NCBI RefSeq assembly: GCF_019083805.1
Contig: NZ_JAHRDV010000004.1
Location: 186,001 to 250,000, forward strand
Source of the DNA: Acetobacter estunensis
GTDB taxonomy: Bacteria > Pseudomonadota > Alphaproteobacteria > Acetobacterales > Acetobacteraceae
DNA length: 64,000 bases
Reading direction: 5' to 3'
Shown: piece after piece, positions 38,345 to 46,793 of the stretch
Layout: every line of letters begins with the position of its first letter
Position numbering within the stretch: position 1 is the first letter of the stretch
Position numbers and translations under genes: made by a program
Notes under the pieces: model-generated
Told to the model about the DNA's origin: nothing
Databases searched by the model: none
What the model saw: only the letters and a program-made list of their open reading frames with translations

Positions 38345-38710
38345 TCAACACACATCCGTATCGGGGCCGGAAAGCAGCATCTTGCGCACACTGGCAAACG
38401 ACCACGCTACTTCCTTCTGGGTTTTCTCCTCAGGTGGGTTGCTCAGTTTCCACCAGCGCTCATAGGCCAGCGCGATCTGCTCGCCCAGACGCCGTCCCAC
38501 CGCCCCTTCGTATTCCCGGCGCCGAGTGAAAACCGTCTCTGTGGCCTCCAGAAGCATCCGCGCCACATCCAGTTCGCCCTGATCGCACGCCTGGTGGGCC
38601 AGAGCGAGCAGCCGCCGCGAAAGCCGTCGCGCGCCCTGATGCGGCGCCTCCGGCTCTTCGGAGGTGAGTCCCTGCGCCAGATCATCGCAACGGCGGCCAT
38701 AATCAACCAT
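38345..38710 (-). CDS. Conserved-looking hypothetical protein downstream of nrdB
   Basis: I do not recognise this 121-residue soluble protein. It is mostly helical by composition, with an Arg-rich central helix (HQGARRLSRRLLALAHQA), a likely helical pair to about residue 90 and a variable C-terminus ending in Cys. It begins 35 bases after nrdB, with GAGGGGG close to its ATG, so it is probably expressed with ribonucleotide reductase. It could be a small accessory or regulator of that enzyme; nothing in the sequence proves it. Confidence 0.7.
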   Translation of the reverse strand: MVDYGRRCDDLAQGLTSEEPEAPHQGARRLSRRLLALAHQACDQGELDVARMLLEATETVFTRRREYEGAVGRRLGEQIALAYERWWKLSNPPEEKTQKEVAWSFASVRKMLLSGPDTDVC

Positions 38711-38745
38711 GCGACCCCCTCAACTTTGGGAGGACTTCCTCAAGA

Positions 38746-39726
38746 TCAGGCGAAGGCTTCTTCCCACGTGCCCAGCGTGGACGCGCGACTGTATTCGGTG
38801 GAGCGGTTCTCGAAGAAGTTGGTGTGCTCGACGGCATTCATCATATCGTCGATCCACGGCAGCGGATTTTTCGGCACGTCATAAATCGGCGCCAGATCCA
38901 TCCCGTCGAGACGTCGGTTGGCGATGAAGCGGATATACTGCTTCACCTCATCGGCGGTCAGCCCCTTCACCGGCCCCATGGCGAACGCCAGATCGATGAA
39001 GCGATCCTCATTGGTGACGATCTCTTCACACGCCGTATGGATCGCGGCGGCCACACCCTTCTTGTCGATCAGATGCCCGAACTCGGACATATAGGTCTTG
39101 AAGAGCTGCGTGATGGACAGGACGTGCAGCGTCTCGTCACGCACAGACCATGTGACGACCTGCCCCATGCCCTTCATGAGGTTGTGGCGCGGGAAGTTCA
39201 GCAGCATGGCGAACGACGCGAAAAGCTGAAGCCCTTCCGTGAACCCCGCGAACACAGCCATGGAAAGCGCCGTGTTGTAGTGGTCATCCATGTTGAAGCG
39301 CTTGAGGAATTCGTGCTTGGCCGCCATCGCCTCGTATTCGAGGAAGGCTGCGTATTCCGTCTCGGGCATGCCGATGGTGTCGAGCAGGTGCGAATAGGCT
39401 GCCTGATGGATGCTTTCCATGTTGGTGAAGGCGGACAGCATCATGCGAACTTCGGTCGGTTTGAAGCGCGGCATGTAGAGGTCGATATAGGCGTTCTCGA
39501 CCTCGGTGTCCTGCTGCGTGAAGAGACGGAAAATCTGCGTGACCAGATATTTCTCGGTCTCCGTCAGATTGTTGTTCCAGTCCTTGACATCATCGCCGAG
39601 CGGAATCTCCTCGGGCAGCCAGTGCAGGGACTGCTGAACCTTCCACGCTTCATATGCCCACGGATACCGAAACGGCTTGTAGGACGCGCTCGGTGTGAGG
39701 AGATCGAAGTTCTTTTCAGCGGTCAT
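38746..39726 (-). CDS. nrdB: Ribonucleotide reductase class I, beta (radical) subunit
   Basis: The 326-residue R2 subunit houses the metal cofactor and stable radical. All ligands are visible: Asp73, Glu104 and His107 (MESIHQAAY), Glu164 (FTEGLQLF), Glu198 and His201 (RDETLH). Tyr111 occupies the radical position, so it is a tyrosyl-radical enzyme rather than the Tyr-less class Ic type. It is shorter than E. coli NrdB (376 residues). I chose ATG 39726 (MTAEKNFDLL). nrdA lies 210 bases upstream on the same strand. Confidence 0.94.
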   Translation of the reverse strand: MTAEKNFDLLTPSASYKPFRYPWAYEAWKVQQSLHWLPEEIPLGDDVKDWNNNLTETEKYLVTQIFRLFTQQDTEVENAYIDLYMPRFKPTEVRMMLSAFTNMESIHQAAYSHLLDTIGMPETEYAAFLEYEAMAAKHEFLKRFNMDDHYNTALSMAVFAGFTEGLQLFASFAMLLNFPRHNLMKGMGQVVTWSVRDETLHVLSITQLFKTYMSEFGHLIDKKGVAAAIHTACEEIVTNEDRFIDLAFAMGPVKGLTADEVKQYIRFIANRRLDGMDLAPIYDVPKNPLPWIDDMMNAVEHTNFFENRSTEYSRASTLGTWEEAFA

Positions 39727-39936
39727 GGAGCACCCGTGGCTGACAGGCGGCATCCGGCGCGAGGCCGATGTCGCACGAGGGAGTGTTTCTCCGGTTCATA
39801 CCGGGAAGGGGCGCCCATTTCCACATTATATGAAGCGGTAAAGGCACCTAATTTTCAGGGATTTTCGTGTTTCACGTACACACGAAAAGCGTCGGCTCAC
39901 GCCCACGCTCCAAGCCTCGTGTCTTCGCCCAAAGCC

Positions 39937-41817
39937 TTACTGGCAGGCGAGGCATTCCTCGTAATTCCCACCAGCGGACGCTGCAGGCGTCTCGGTTTTC
40001 ACCCGCTGGTCCAGATTGCTCACCGTGTCCGCACGCTGGATGGAAAGCGAACGGCAGTAATAGAGCGATTTCACGCCCTTCTTCCACGCCTGATAGTGGA
40101 TCTGGTGCAGATCACGCTTGTGAACATTGGCCGGCAGGAACAGATTGACCGACTGCGCCTGACAGATAAACGGCGCACGATCCGCCGCGTGCTCGACCAC
40201 CCAGCGCTGATCCAGTTCGAAAGCCGTCTTGAAGACGTCCTTCTCGTCCTGACTGAGGAAATCCAGATGCTGCACGCTGCCCTTGTTCAGGGTGATGGAG
40301 GACCAGATTTCCTCATTGTCTTGCCCTTTTTCGGCCAGAAGCTTCTTCAGGTGACGGTTTCGCACCGAGAAGGAACCCGAGAGCGTCTTCTGCAGGAACA
40401 CATTGGCCGCGATCGGCTCGATGCCGGGGCTTGCGTTGCCCGCGATGATGGAAATCGACGCCGTCGGCGCGATCGCCATCTTGTTGGAGAAACGCTCCAT
40501 CACACCATACTCGGCTGCATCGGGACACGCGCCGCGCGTCTCGGCCAGATGCTTCGACGCCGTATCCGCCTGCTCGCGAATATGCTTGAAAATCTTGCGA
40601 TTCCAGACCTTGGCCATCACGCTCTCGAACGGGATGTTGCGGGCCTGTAGAAAAGAATGGAAGCCCATCACGCCCATGCCGACCGAACGCTCGCGCATGG
40701 CGGCATAGGCCGCGCGGTGCATCTCTTTCGGGGCCTTGTCGATGAAGTCCTGCAACACATTGTCGAGGAACAACATGACGTCCTCAATGAACTGAGGATT
40801 GTCTTTCCACTCGTCCCATGTCTCAAGATTGAGGGAAGAGAGACAGCAGACAGCCGTGCGTTCCTTGCCGTGATGATCGATGCCGGTGGGCAGCGTGATC
40901 TCGGCGCAGAGATTGGAAGTCTTGACCTCAAGTCCCGCCAGCTTGTGGTGCTGGGGCCGCGCGTTGTTCACGTGATCGGAATAGATGATGTAGGGTTCGC
41001 CCTGCTCCATGCGAGCCGTGAGGATACGGATCCACAGCGCGCGCGCGGAAATCTTGCGGATCACCTCGCCGCTCTTGGGGGAGCGCAACGCCCATTCGTC
41101 ATCCGTCTCGACCGCGCGCATGAATTCGTCAGGCACCAGCACGCCGTGGTGCAGGTTCAGCGCCTTGCGGTTCGGGTCGCCGCCGGTGGGGCGACGCATC
41201 TCGATGAATTCCTCGATCTCGGGATGCCAGACCGGCAGATACACCGCCGCCGAACCACGCCGCAGCGATCCCTGCGAGATGGCCAGCGTCAGGCTGTCCA
41301 TCACGCGGATGAAGGGGATCACGCCCGAGGTCTTGCCGTTGCGGCCCACATTCTCACCGATGGAGCGCAGATTGCCCCAATAGGACCCGATGCCGCCGCC
41401 ACGCGAAGCCAGCCAGACGTTTTCGTTCCACAGCCCCACAATACCATCAAGACTGTCGGACGCTTCGTTGAGGAAGCAGGAAATGGGCAGGCCGCGCGAA
41501 GTGCCGCCATTGGAGAGAACCGGCGTCGCGGGCATGAACCAGTGGCGCGAGATGTAATCGTACAGGCGCTGGGCATGCGCGGCGTCTGCCCCGTAATAGG
41601 ACGCGACACGGGCGAACAGATCCTGAAACCCTTCATCAGGCAGGAGGTAGCGGTTGTTGAGCGTGGCCTTGCCGAAATCGGTCAGCAGCGCATCGCGCGA
41701 ACGGTCCACGCGCACGGGGTGGTGGCCGGGAAGCTGGACAATATCGTCGAGCATATCCGCCTCGAACAGGCTGCCCTCGTCATCCAGATGAGCGGCGGAA
41801 ATCTCGGACTTGTCCAT
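39937..41817 (-). CDS. nrdA: Ribonucleotide reductase class I, alpha (catalytic) subunit
   Basis: The 626-residue catalytic subunit reduces ribonucleoside diphosphates. Redox Cys114 lies in GLPISCFLNEAS, the active-site loop NLCAE is at 302-306, and the partner cysteine is 324 or 325 (AVCCLSSLN). The C-terminal shuttle pair is Cys622/Cys625 (ECLACQ). The protein is short because it lacks an N-terminal ATP-cone, so the usual overall-activity allosteric site seems absent. ATG 41817 has AAGGTGAG upstream. NrdR-like boxes lie about 90 bases upstream. Confidence 0.95.
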   Translation of the reverse strand: MDKSEISAAHLDDEGSLFEADMLDDIVQLPGHHPVRVDRSRDALLTDFGKATLNNRYLLPDEGFQDLFARVASYYGADAAHAQRLYDYISRHWFMPATPVLSNGGTSRGLPISCFLNEASDSLDGIVGLWNENVWLASRGGGIGSYWGNLRSIGENVGRNGKTSGVIPFIRVMDSLTLAISQGSLRRGSAAVYLPVWHPEIEEFIEMRRPTGGDPNRKALNLHHGVLVPDEFMRAVETDDEWALRSPKSGEVIRKISARALWIRILTARMEQGEPYIIYSDHVNNARPQHHKLAGLEVKTSNLCAEITLPTGIDHHGKERTAVCCLSSLNLETWDEWKDNPQFIEDVMLFLDNVLQDFIDKAPKEMHRAAYAAMRERSVGMGVMGFHSFLQARNIPFESVMAKVWNRKIFKHIREQADTASKHLAETRGACPDAAEYGVMERFSNKMAIAPTASISIIAGNASPGIEPIAANVFLQKTLSGSFSVRNRHLKKLLAEKGQDNEEIWSSITLNKGSVQHLDFLSQDEKDVFKTAFELDQRWVVEHAADRAPFICQAQSVNLFLPANVHKRDLHQIHYQAWKKGVKSLYYCRSLSIQRADTVSNLDQRVKTETPAASAGGNYEECLACQ

Positions 41818-41904
41818 GATCAGGCTCACCTTAAAACGGCTCCATTCGTGCGGCAATGAACGGTCTGTGACGAGCCGGACGCAGAGGCATCAAAACGGCC
41901 AACC

Positions 41905-41953
41905 GACACAACATGTCGGTTGGCCGACGTTTACCAGCACAAGATATAGGGGT
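41905..41953 (-). promoter_or_regulatory. Pair of NrdR-like boxes upstream of nrdAB
   Basis: Two related 16-base sites, CACAACATGTCGGTTG (41907) and CACAAGATATAGGGGT (41938), are offset by 31 bases, about three helical turns. The second, read on the minus strand as CCCTATATCTTGTG, matches the known NrdR box pattern. NrdR represses ribonucleotide reductase operons when dATP is plentiful. The TATATC inside the second box could be the promoter -10. Confidence 0.7.
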
Positions 41954-42026
41954 CGAGTTTAAAAAATGCTTGACGCACCGTCTCCGTCCGCGTCGCCCGC
42001 AGGCGACTGCGAAAATCCTTGGAACG

Positions 42027-43031
42027 TTATTTTTTCGCCGCTCCAATAAGCCCCGAAATCTCCATCCGACGCCGTGACTCAGCAATCCCTTCCCCCACCG
42101 CCAGCGCCGCCGCCAGAGCGCGCCGACCGGCCGCGCCATCCACACCCACCGGCACCCCGTCGAGGCACGACGCCACAAACCCGGCGTGCTCGGCCTCCAG
42201 CGAATCATGCTCTTTCCAAGACGCCGCTTCTCGTCGAAATCCGCCCGTGCCGGGAAGTGGCATCCCGGCCTCACGCCCGATCAGCACCAGTTCCCGTTTG
42301 CCGAAATCGGCGGAAAGATACCCTTCCTCGGAAAACAGCCGCATCTTGCGCTCGGTCTTGAGCGAAATCCGGCTAGCCGTGATGGTGGCAACGCATCCAT
42401 TGGCGAATCGTACCCGCGCATTGGCAATATCCTCATGCTCGGAACTGACGGCGGCCCCGATGGCGTCTACCTGCTCGATATCGCTGTCCACGATGGCGAG
42501 AATGAGGTCCAGATCGTGGATCATCAGATCGAGAATGACCGACACATCCGTTCCACGCGGCTTGAACGGCGCGATGCGGGTCGCCTCGATATAGAGAGGG
42601 CGACGGATACGATGCGTAATGGCTTCATATTCCGCCGAGTAGCGCAGCAGATGCCCGACCTGAAGCACACGGCCCGCATTGGCCGCCAACGTGATGAGTT
42701 CGTCCACCTCCGCCAGCGTGGCCGCCATCGGCTTTTCCACCAGCACGTGCCGCCCCGCCCGCAACGCCAGTTCAGCCAGCCGGAAATGCATCTCGGCGGG
42801 AGCGGCGATGATGACGGCGTCCACGGCCGCAAACAGCGCGTCGAGATCGTCGAACACCTGCGAACGCGATTCTTTTGCCAGCGCAGCGGCCCGAACCGGA
42901 TCGGGATCGAACACGCCCACCAGCGTCTCACGCGGGCTGGCGGCTGATTTCAGGGCATGAAAACGGCCGAAATGTCCGCATCCCACGAGCCCGACGCGCA
43001 AGGTAGCTGGAGCAGCGGCGTTGACCATCAC
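42027..43031 (-). CDS. Gfo/Idh/MocA-family NAD(P)-dependent oxidoreductase
   Basis: The 334-residue product has an N-terminal Rossmann fold (VGLVGCGHFGRFHA, from about residue 12), the family motif EKPMAAT near 100, and a C-terminal alpha/beta domain with DLMIHDLDLIL. Relatives oxidise or reduce sugars and nucleotide sugars; in several alphaproteobacteria a similar gene is embedded in the lipid A cluster. Here it stands apart from the lpx genes, so the substrate is open. It is transcribed toward nrdA from a divergent start. Confidence 0.88.
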   Translation of the reverse strand: MMVNAAAPATLRVGLVGCGHFGRFHALKSAASPRETLVGVFDPDPVRAAALAKESRSQVFDDLDALFAAVDAVIIAAPAEMHFRLAELALRAGRHVLVEKPMAATLAEVDELITLAANAGRVLQVGHLLRYSAEYEAITHRIRRPLYIEATRIAPFKPRGTDVSVILDLMIHDLDLILAIVDSDIEQVDAIGAAVSSEHEDIANARVRFANGCVATITASRISLKTERKMRLFSEEGYLSADFGKRELVLIGREAGMPLPGTGGFRREAASWKEHDSLEAEHAGFVASCLDGVPVGVDGAAGRRALAAALAVGEGIAESRRRMEISGLIGAAKK

Positions 43032-43191
43032 ATCACCCGAATCCGTTCATGAACCGGAGCGCAGGCAAGCACGCGCGGGGCACGGGGAAAAGAGCGCGGA
43101 TGTCTGCCCTGCCGGGACAGGACTTGCCGCAACCTGCGGGCGGCAGGGATGTTGAAGGGAAAAGGTTTCCACATACCAAAAGGATCACGCC

Positions 43192-43356
43192 ATGCCGTGG
43201 ACCGTCGACGATGCCGAAAAGCACACGCATAAGGCCGACACACCGCATCTGCGGGAACTGTGGGTCAAGGTCGCCAACGAGCGGCTGGAGCATACGGGCG
43301 ATGAAGCCCGTGCCATCCGCGAGGCCAACGCGGTGGTGGCCCGCAATCACGACTGA
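43192..43356 (+). CDS. 54-residue conserved-type small protein
   Basis: The protein starts MPWTVDDAEKHTHKADTPHL and ends in the GDEARAIREANAVVARNHD segment. I recall this PW...KH...W.KVAN...GDE.RAIREANA pattern from small uncharacterised proteins of bacteria and phages. AAGGAT lies about seven bases before ATG 43192 and the codons are GC-rich at third positions, which supports a real gene. It is highly charged and helical, with no signal peptide. Function unknown. It lies divergent from the Gfo/Idh gene and converges on wrbA. Confidence 0.75.
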   Translation: MPWTVDDAEKHTHKADTPHLRELWVKVANERLEHTGDEARAIREANAVVARNHD

Positions 43357-43386
43357 GGGACAAGGCCCGAGCCCCGCCCCGCTCGT

Positions 43387-43983
43387 TCAGGCCAGCTTGG
43401 CAGCAATCTTCGCCACATGGGCACCGAGATATTTCGCACCGTCCAGCTCGGTCTGGCTTGGCTGGCGGGAGCCGTCCCCGTTCGCAATGGTGGTCGCGCC
43501 ATAGGGCGAGCCGCCCGTGACTTCATCGACACGTGCCTGCTCACTGAAGCTGTAAGGTAGGCCGCAGATGATGAGGCCATGGTGCAGCAGGTTGGTCAGG
43601 ATGGAAAACAGCGTCGTCTCCTGTCCACCGTGCTGACTGGCAGTGGAGGTAAAGGCCGCGCCGACCTTGCCTTCCAGCGCGCCCTTAGCCCACAGGCCAC
43701 CAGTGCGATCCCAGAACTGCGCCATCTGCGAGGGCATGCGCCCGAAACGCGTCGGCGCTCCGACAATGATGGCGTCGTAATTCGGAAGCTCCGCTGGGTC
43801 GGCGATGGGGGCGGTCTGATCCAGCTTGAAATGACTGGCACGCGCCACGTCTTCGGGCACCAATTCCGGTACGCGACGGATGTCCACATCCGCGCCCGCG
43901 CTGCGCGCGCCTTCGACCACGGCCTGCGCCATGGTCTCGATGTGACCATAGGTCGAATAATAGAGAACGAGCACTTTCGTCAT
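43387..43983 (-). CDS. wrbA: NAD(P)H:quinone oxidoreductase, WrbA type
   Basis: The 198-residue flavodoxin-fold FMN protein reduces quinones by two electrons. FMN-binding features are [13 protein letters not shown] near residue 8, [13 protein letters not shown] near 80, and the [13 protein letters not shown] loop characteristic of WrbA. ATG 43983 follows AGGAGAG about 11 bases upstream. It lies 19 bases after the isochorismatase-like gene and is probably co-transcribed with it, suggesting a small redox-stress unit. Confidence 0.95.
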   Translation of the reverse strand: MTKVLVLYYSTYGHIETMAQAVVEGARSAGADVDIRRVPELVPEDVARASHFKLDQTAPIADPAELPNYDAIIVGAPTRFGRMPSQMAQFWDRTGGLWAKGALEGKVGAAFTSTASQHGGQETTLFSILTNLLHHGLIICGLPYSFSEQARVDEVTGGSPYGATTIANGDGSRQPSQTELDGAKYLGAHVAKIAAKLA

Positions 43984-44002
43984 GGGAACAAATCTCTCCT
44001 GT

Positions 44003-44629
44003 TCAGCGAGACGCTGCCTGCGCAGCAAAAGAGGTCATCAGGTTGCTGTAGTCCGGGATATGAGCTGCAAACAGCTTGCCCAGCCCCTCGATATCGTTAC
44101 GCCAGTCCCGGTGCAGTTCGCCCGCCACGGCAAACCAGCTCATGAGCTGCGCCCCAGCCGCCTGCATCCGGCTCCATGCGGCGTTACGGGTGATATCGTT
44201 GAAAGTGCCTGACGCGTCCGTCACCACGAACACGTCAAATCCTTCGGCCAGTGCGGACAGGGTCGGAAACGCCACGCACACTTCCGTCACTACCCCAGCG
44301 ATGATCAACTGCTTCTTGCCCGTCGCCTTCACCGCCCTGACGAAATCTTCGTTATCCCATGCGTTGATCTGCCCCGGACGGGCGATATAGGGCGCATCGG
44401 GAAACATCTCCTTGAGTTCCGACACGAGCGGGCCGTTGGGTCCATCCTCGAAACTGATCGTCAGAATGGTGGGCAGCCCAAAGTAACGGGCGAGTCCCGC
44501 GGTCGCGAGCACATTGTTGCGAAAACGATCGGGCTCGATATCACGCACGAGCGAGAGCAGACCAGTCTGGTGATCGACCAGAAGGACGGCGGCGTCTTCC
44601 CTATTCAGACGATTGTAGGATTGAGTCAT
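44003..44629 (-). CDS. Isochorismatase-family hydrolase (YcaC-like)
   Basis: The 208-residue cysteine hydrolase has catalytic Asp in LLVDHQTGL (near 19), Lys in [10 protein letters not shown] and the nucleophile Cys in [11 protein letters not shown] (near 118). The long C-terminal part is like YcaC, an enzyme of unknown substrate. It precedes wrbA by 19 bases and follows pirin, from which a terminator separates it. Confidence 0.88.
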   Translation of the reverse strand: MTQSYNRLNREDAAVLLVDHQTGLLSLVRDIEPDRFRNNVLATAGLARYFGLPTILTISFEDGPNGPLVSELKEMFPDAPYIARPGQINAWDNEDFVRAVKATGKKQLIIAGVVTEVCVAFPTLSALAEGFDVFVVTDASGTFNDITRNAAWSRMQAAGAQLMSWFAVAGELHRDWRNDIEGLGKLFAAHIPDYSNLMTSFAAQAASR

Positions 44630-44650
44630 GGAACGGGTCTCCTGAAGTGA

Positions 44651-44690
44651 AAAGAAAACGGGCCTCTCTCCACGATGGGAGAGAGGCCCG
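44651..44690 (-). terminator. Rho-independent terminator of the pirin gene
   Basis: A 12-base perfect stem, GGGCCTCTCTCC pairing with GGAGAGAGGCCC around a six-base loop, is followed on the minus strand by CGTTTTCTTTT. It lies just after the pirin stop and before the isochorismatase-like gene, so the latter probably depends on readthrough or its own promoter. Confidence 0.8.
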
Positions 44691-44694
44691 CGTC

Positions 44695-45570
44695 TCAGGT
44701 CGTCGCCTTCGCGAAGGTGCCATTGCGGACATCCGCGATGGCCTGCTGGATTTCGGCCTCCGTGTTCATCACAAAGGGGCCGTATCCCGCGATCGGTTCG
44801 TTCAACGGCTGTCCGGTGAGGATCAGCAGCGTGGCGTCGTCCTGCGCATGGAGCGAGACGCTCTCGCCCTCACGGCTGAGCAGCAGCACCTCCGCGTCGT
44901 GGGCGCTCTCACTGCCCGCCACGGTGATCCGGCCACTGAGATCCACCACCATGGAGGTGTGACCTTCCGGCAGATCCAGTATCACGTCTGCTCCGCGCTT
45001 GAGGCGTATGTCCCAGACATTGACGGGCGAGAAGGTGCGCGCAGGCCCCTTGTGGCCCATGAACTCACCCGCAATCACCCGCGCCGTGCCCGCCCCGTCC
45101 GGAAGATCCACCACAGGAATGGTGTCGGACGTGATGGCCTGATAGCCGCCGGGGGTCATCTTGTCCTTCGCGGGCAGATTGACCCACAGCTGCACCATGC
45201 GGAACGGACCACCCGTCTTGGCGAACGCCGGGGAGTGGTATTCCTCATGCAGGATACCGCCACCCGCCGTCATCCACTGCACATCGCCCGGCCCGATGAC
45301 GCCGCCATGTCCCGCCGAGTCCCGGTGCTTCACCTGGCCGTCATAGACGATGGTCACCGTCTCGAAACCGCGATGGGGATGCTGGCCCACGCCGCGCCGC
45401 GCCGTGGTCGGCTCGAAGTGATGCGGTCCCGCGTAGTCCAGAAGCAGGAACGGGCTGATGTGCTCACCGAGGCTACCATAGGAGAAAAGCGAACGGACGG
45501 GGAAACCGTCCCCCACCCAATGGCCGCGATCATTGCCGTAGCGGCCGAGAACCGTTTTGGTCGTGCTCAT
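44695..45570 (-). CDS. Pirin family bicupin protein
   Basis: The 291-residue product is a two-domain cupin. The N-terminal metal site is intact: HPHRGFETVT with HEEYH later (GGGILHEEYHSP). Bacterial pirins include quercetinases and regulators of redox enzymes; the substrate is unknown here. ATG 45570 has GGAGGACAGG upstream. A LysR gene diverges from it, the usual arrangement for a LysR target. Confidence 0.93.
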   Translation of the reverse strand: MSTTKTVLGRYGNDRGHWVGDGFPVRSLFSYGSLGEHISPFLLLDYAGPHHFEPTTARRGVGQHPHRGFETVTIVYDGQVKHRDSAGHGGVIGPGDVQWMTAGGGILHEEYHSPAFAKTGGPFRMVQLWVNLPAKDKMTPGGYQAITSDTIPVVDLPDGAGTARVIAGEFMGHKGPARTFSPVNVWDIRLKRGADVILDLPEGHTSMVVDLSGRITVAGSESAHDAEVLLLSREGESVSLHAQDDATLLILTGQPLNEPIAGYGPFVMNTEAEIQQAIADVRNGTFAKATT

Positions 45571-45613
45571 GATCCTGTCCTCCGATGTGGCCCACCTCTT
45601 TGCTGAGACCGCC

Positions 45614-45658
45614 TGACAAACAACATAGGAACGCAACGATCATGCCAGAAGTTTGTCA
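45614..45658. promoter_or_regulatory. Inverted repeat in the pirin/LysR divergent gap
   Basis: TGACAAAC at 45614-45621 is repeated inverted as GTTTGTCA at 45651-45658, a perfect 8-base match separated by 29 bases. The pair lies between the two divergent genes, 44 bases upstream of pirin and 31 upstream of LysR. It could be a two-site LysR operator. Confidence 0.5.
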
Positions 45659-45688
45659 TTCCCGACGCAGCGTCCTATTTTCGCAACG

Positions 45689-46606
45689 ATGATTGACCTC
45701 AACGACATGGCGCTGTTTGTCGCCGTGGTGGATCACGGCGGTTTCGCAGCCGCCGGACGCGCTCTGGGCCAACAGAAGTCCAAGCTGAGTCGCCGCATGG
45801 CCCTTCTGGAAGACCGGCTGGGCGTGCGCCTGCTCAACCGTTCCTCACGCCATTTTTCCGTCACCGACATCGGTCGCGCCTATTACGACCGCTGCCTCGC
45901 GATGCTGGTGGAAGCCGAAAGCGCCGAGCTTGTCGTGGCGGAAGCCCGGGATGAGCCGCGCGGTCTGATCCGCATGAGTTGCCCGGTCACGCTGCTGAGC
46001 TTTCAGTTTGGCGCGCTCATCAGCCGCTTTATGGTGGAAAACCCGGCGGTGGATATCCGGCTGGAAGCCACCAACCGCCGGGTGGACGTGATCGCAGAGG
46101 GTTTCGACCTCGCCATCCGCGTGCGCTTTCCTCCGCTCGCCCCATCCGATCTTGTGATGCGCAAACTTGATGACAGCACCCAGTGCCTCGTCGCCAGCCC
46201 CCATCTGCTGTCAGCGCCCCTGGCCTCCCCCGCCGATCTGGGGGCGCTGCCCGCCATCGGCTGGACCTCATTGCTGGACGATCATGCGTGGGATTTGCAC
46301 CATGCGGGCGGCGAACACGCACGGGTGCCCTATCGTCCACGCCTGACCACGGACGATCTGGCGGTGCTGCGTGACGCGGCTCTTGCAGGGGTGGGCATGG
46401 CGCAACTGCCCACCCTGATGGTGCATGATGACCTCGCCCATGGGCGGCTTGTCTCCGTGCTGCCGGACTGGCGGCCGCCGGTGGGGCTGGTTCATGCCGT
46501 GTTTCCTTCCCGGCGTGGTCTTCTGCCGTCGGTGCGCGCGCTGGTGGATTTTCTGGCGCATGCGTGCGCGGCCCAGCGGCTGGACGCCTTCCCCTCACAG
46601 GAGTAA
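45689..46606 (+). CDS. LysR-family transcriptional regulator
   Basis: The 305-residue product has an N-terminal winged helix (MIDLNDMALFVAVVDHGGFAAAG... QQKSKLSRRMALLE) and a periplasmic-binding-like effector domain from about 90. It resembles DhcR/CrgA-type LysR proteins that control neighbouring oxidoreductases. The start ATG 45689 matches the family; no ribosome site is evident, so the mRNA may be leaderless. It diverges from pirin and probably regulates it. Confidence 0.92.
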   Translation: MIDLNDMALFVAVVDHGGFAAAGRALGQQKSKLSRRMALLEDRLGVRLLNRSSRHFSVTDIGRAYYDRCLAMLVEAESAELVVAEARDEPRGLIRMSCPVTLLSFQFGALISRFMVENPAVDIRLEATNRRVDVIAEGFDLAIRVRFPPLAPSDLVMRKLDDSTQCLVASPHLLSAPLASPADLGALPAIGWTSLLDDHAWDLHHAGGEHARVPYRPRLTTDDLAVLRDAALAGVGMAQLPTLMVHDDLAHGRLVSVLPDWRPPVGLVHAVFPSRRGLLPSVRALVDFLAHACAAQRLDAFPSQE

Positions 46607-46651
46607 GTGCCGCGCGTGCATGGCTCACTCCCACCCATGCGCGTGGCGATA

Positions 46652-46666
46652 TTGGGAAAATCCCAA
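46652..46666 (+). promoter_or_regulatory. Short perfect palindrome upstream of dld
   Basis: TTGGGA-AAA-TCCCAA lies in the 187-base gap between the LysR gene and dld. It could be an operator or a weak terminator of lysR. Other small inverted repeats nearby (GGCCT/AGGCC, GCATC/GATGC) are less convincing. Confidence 0.3.
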
Positions 46667-46793
46667 GAAAATGCCCACATACAGGCCTCAGAGGCCAGTG
46701 CGGCAACACGAGCGGTCCCATGCCGCCCGGACCAAGACAGGCAGGTCCACACCGCATCCCCAGATGCCTGTCCGCATGAGGAAGATTTGACCG

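Noticed and set aside
38824-40650. 608-codon plus-strand frame over nrdB and nrdA
   Set aside because: Shadow frame; all catalytic motifs lie on the minus strand.
41899-41923. CCAACCGACA/TGTCGGTTGG hairpin as a terminator
   Set aside because: No T run and its position upstream of nrdA with a matching downstream copy fit an NrdR box better.
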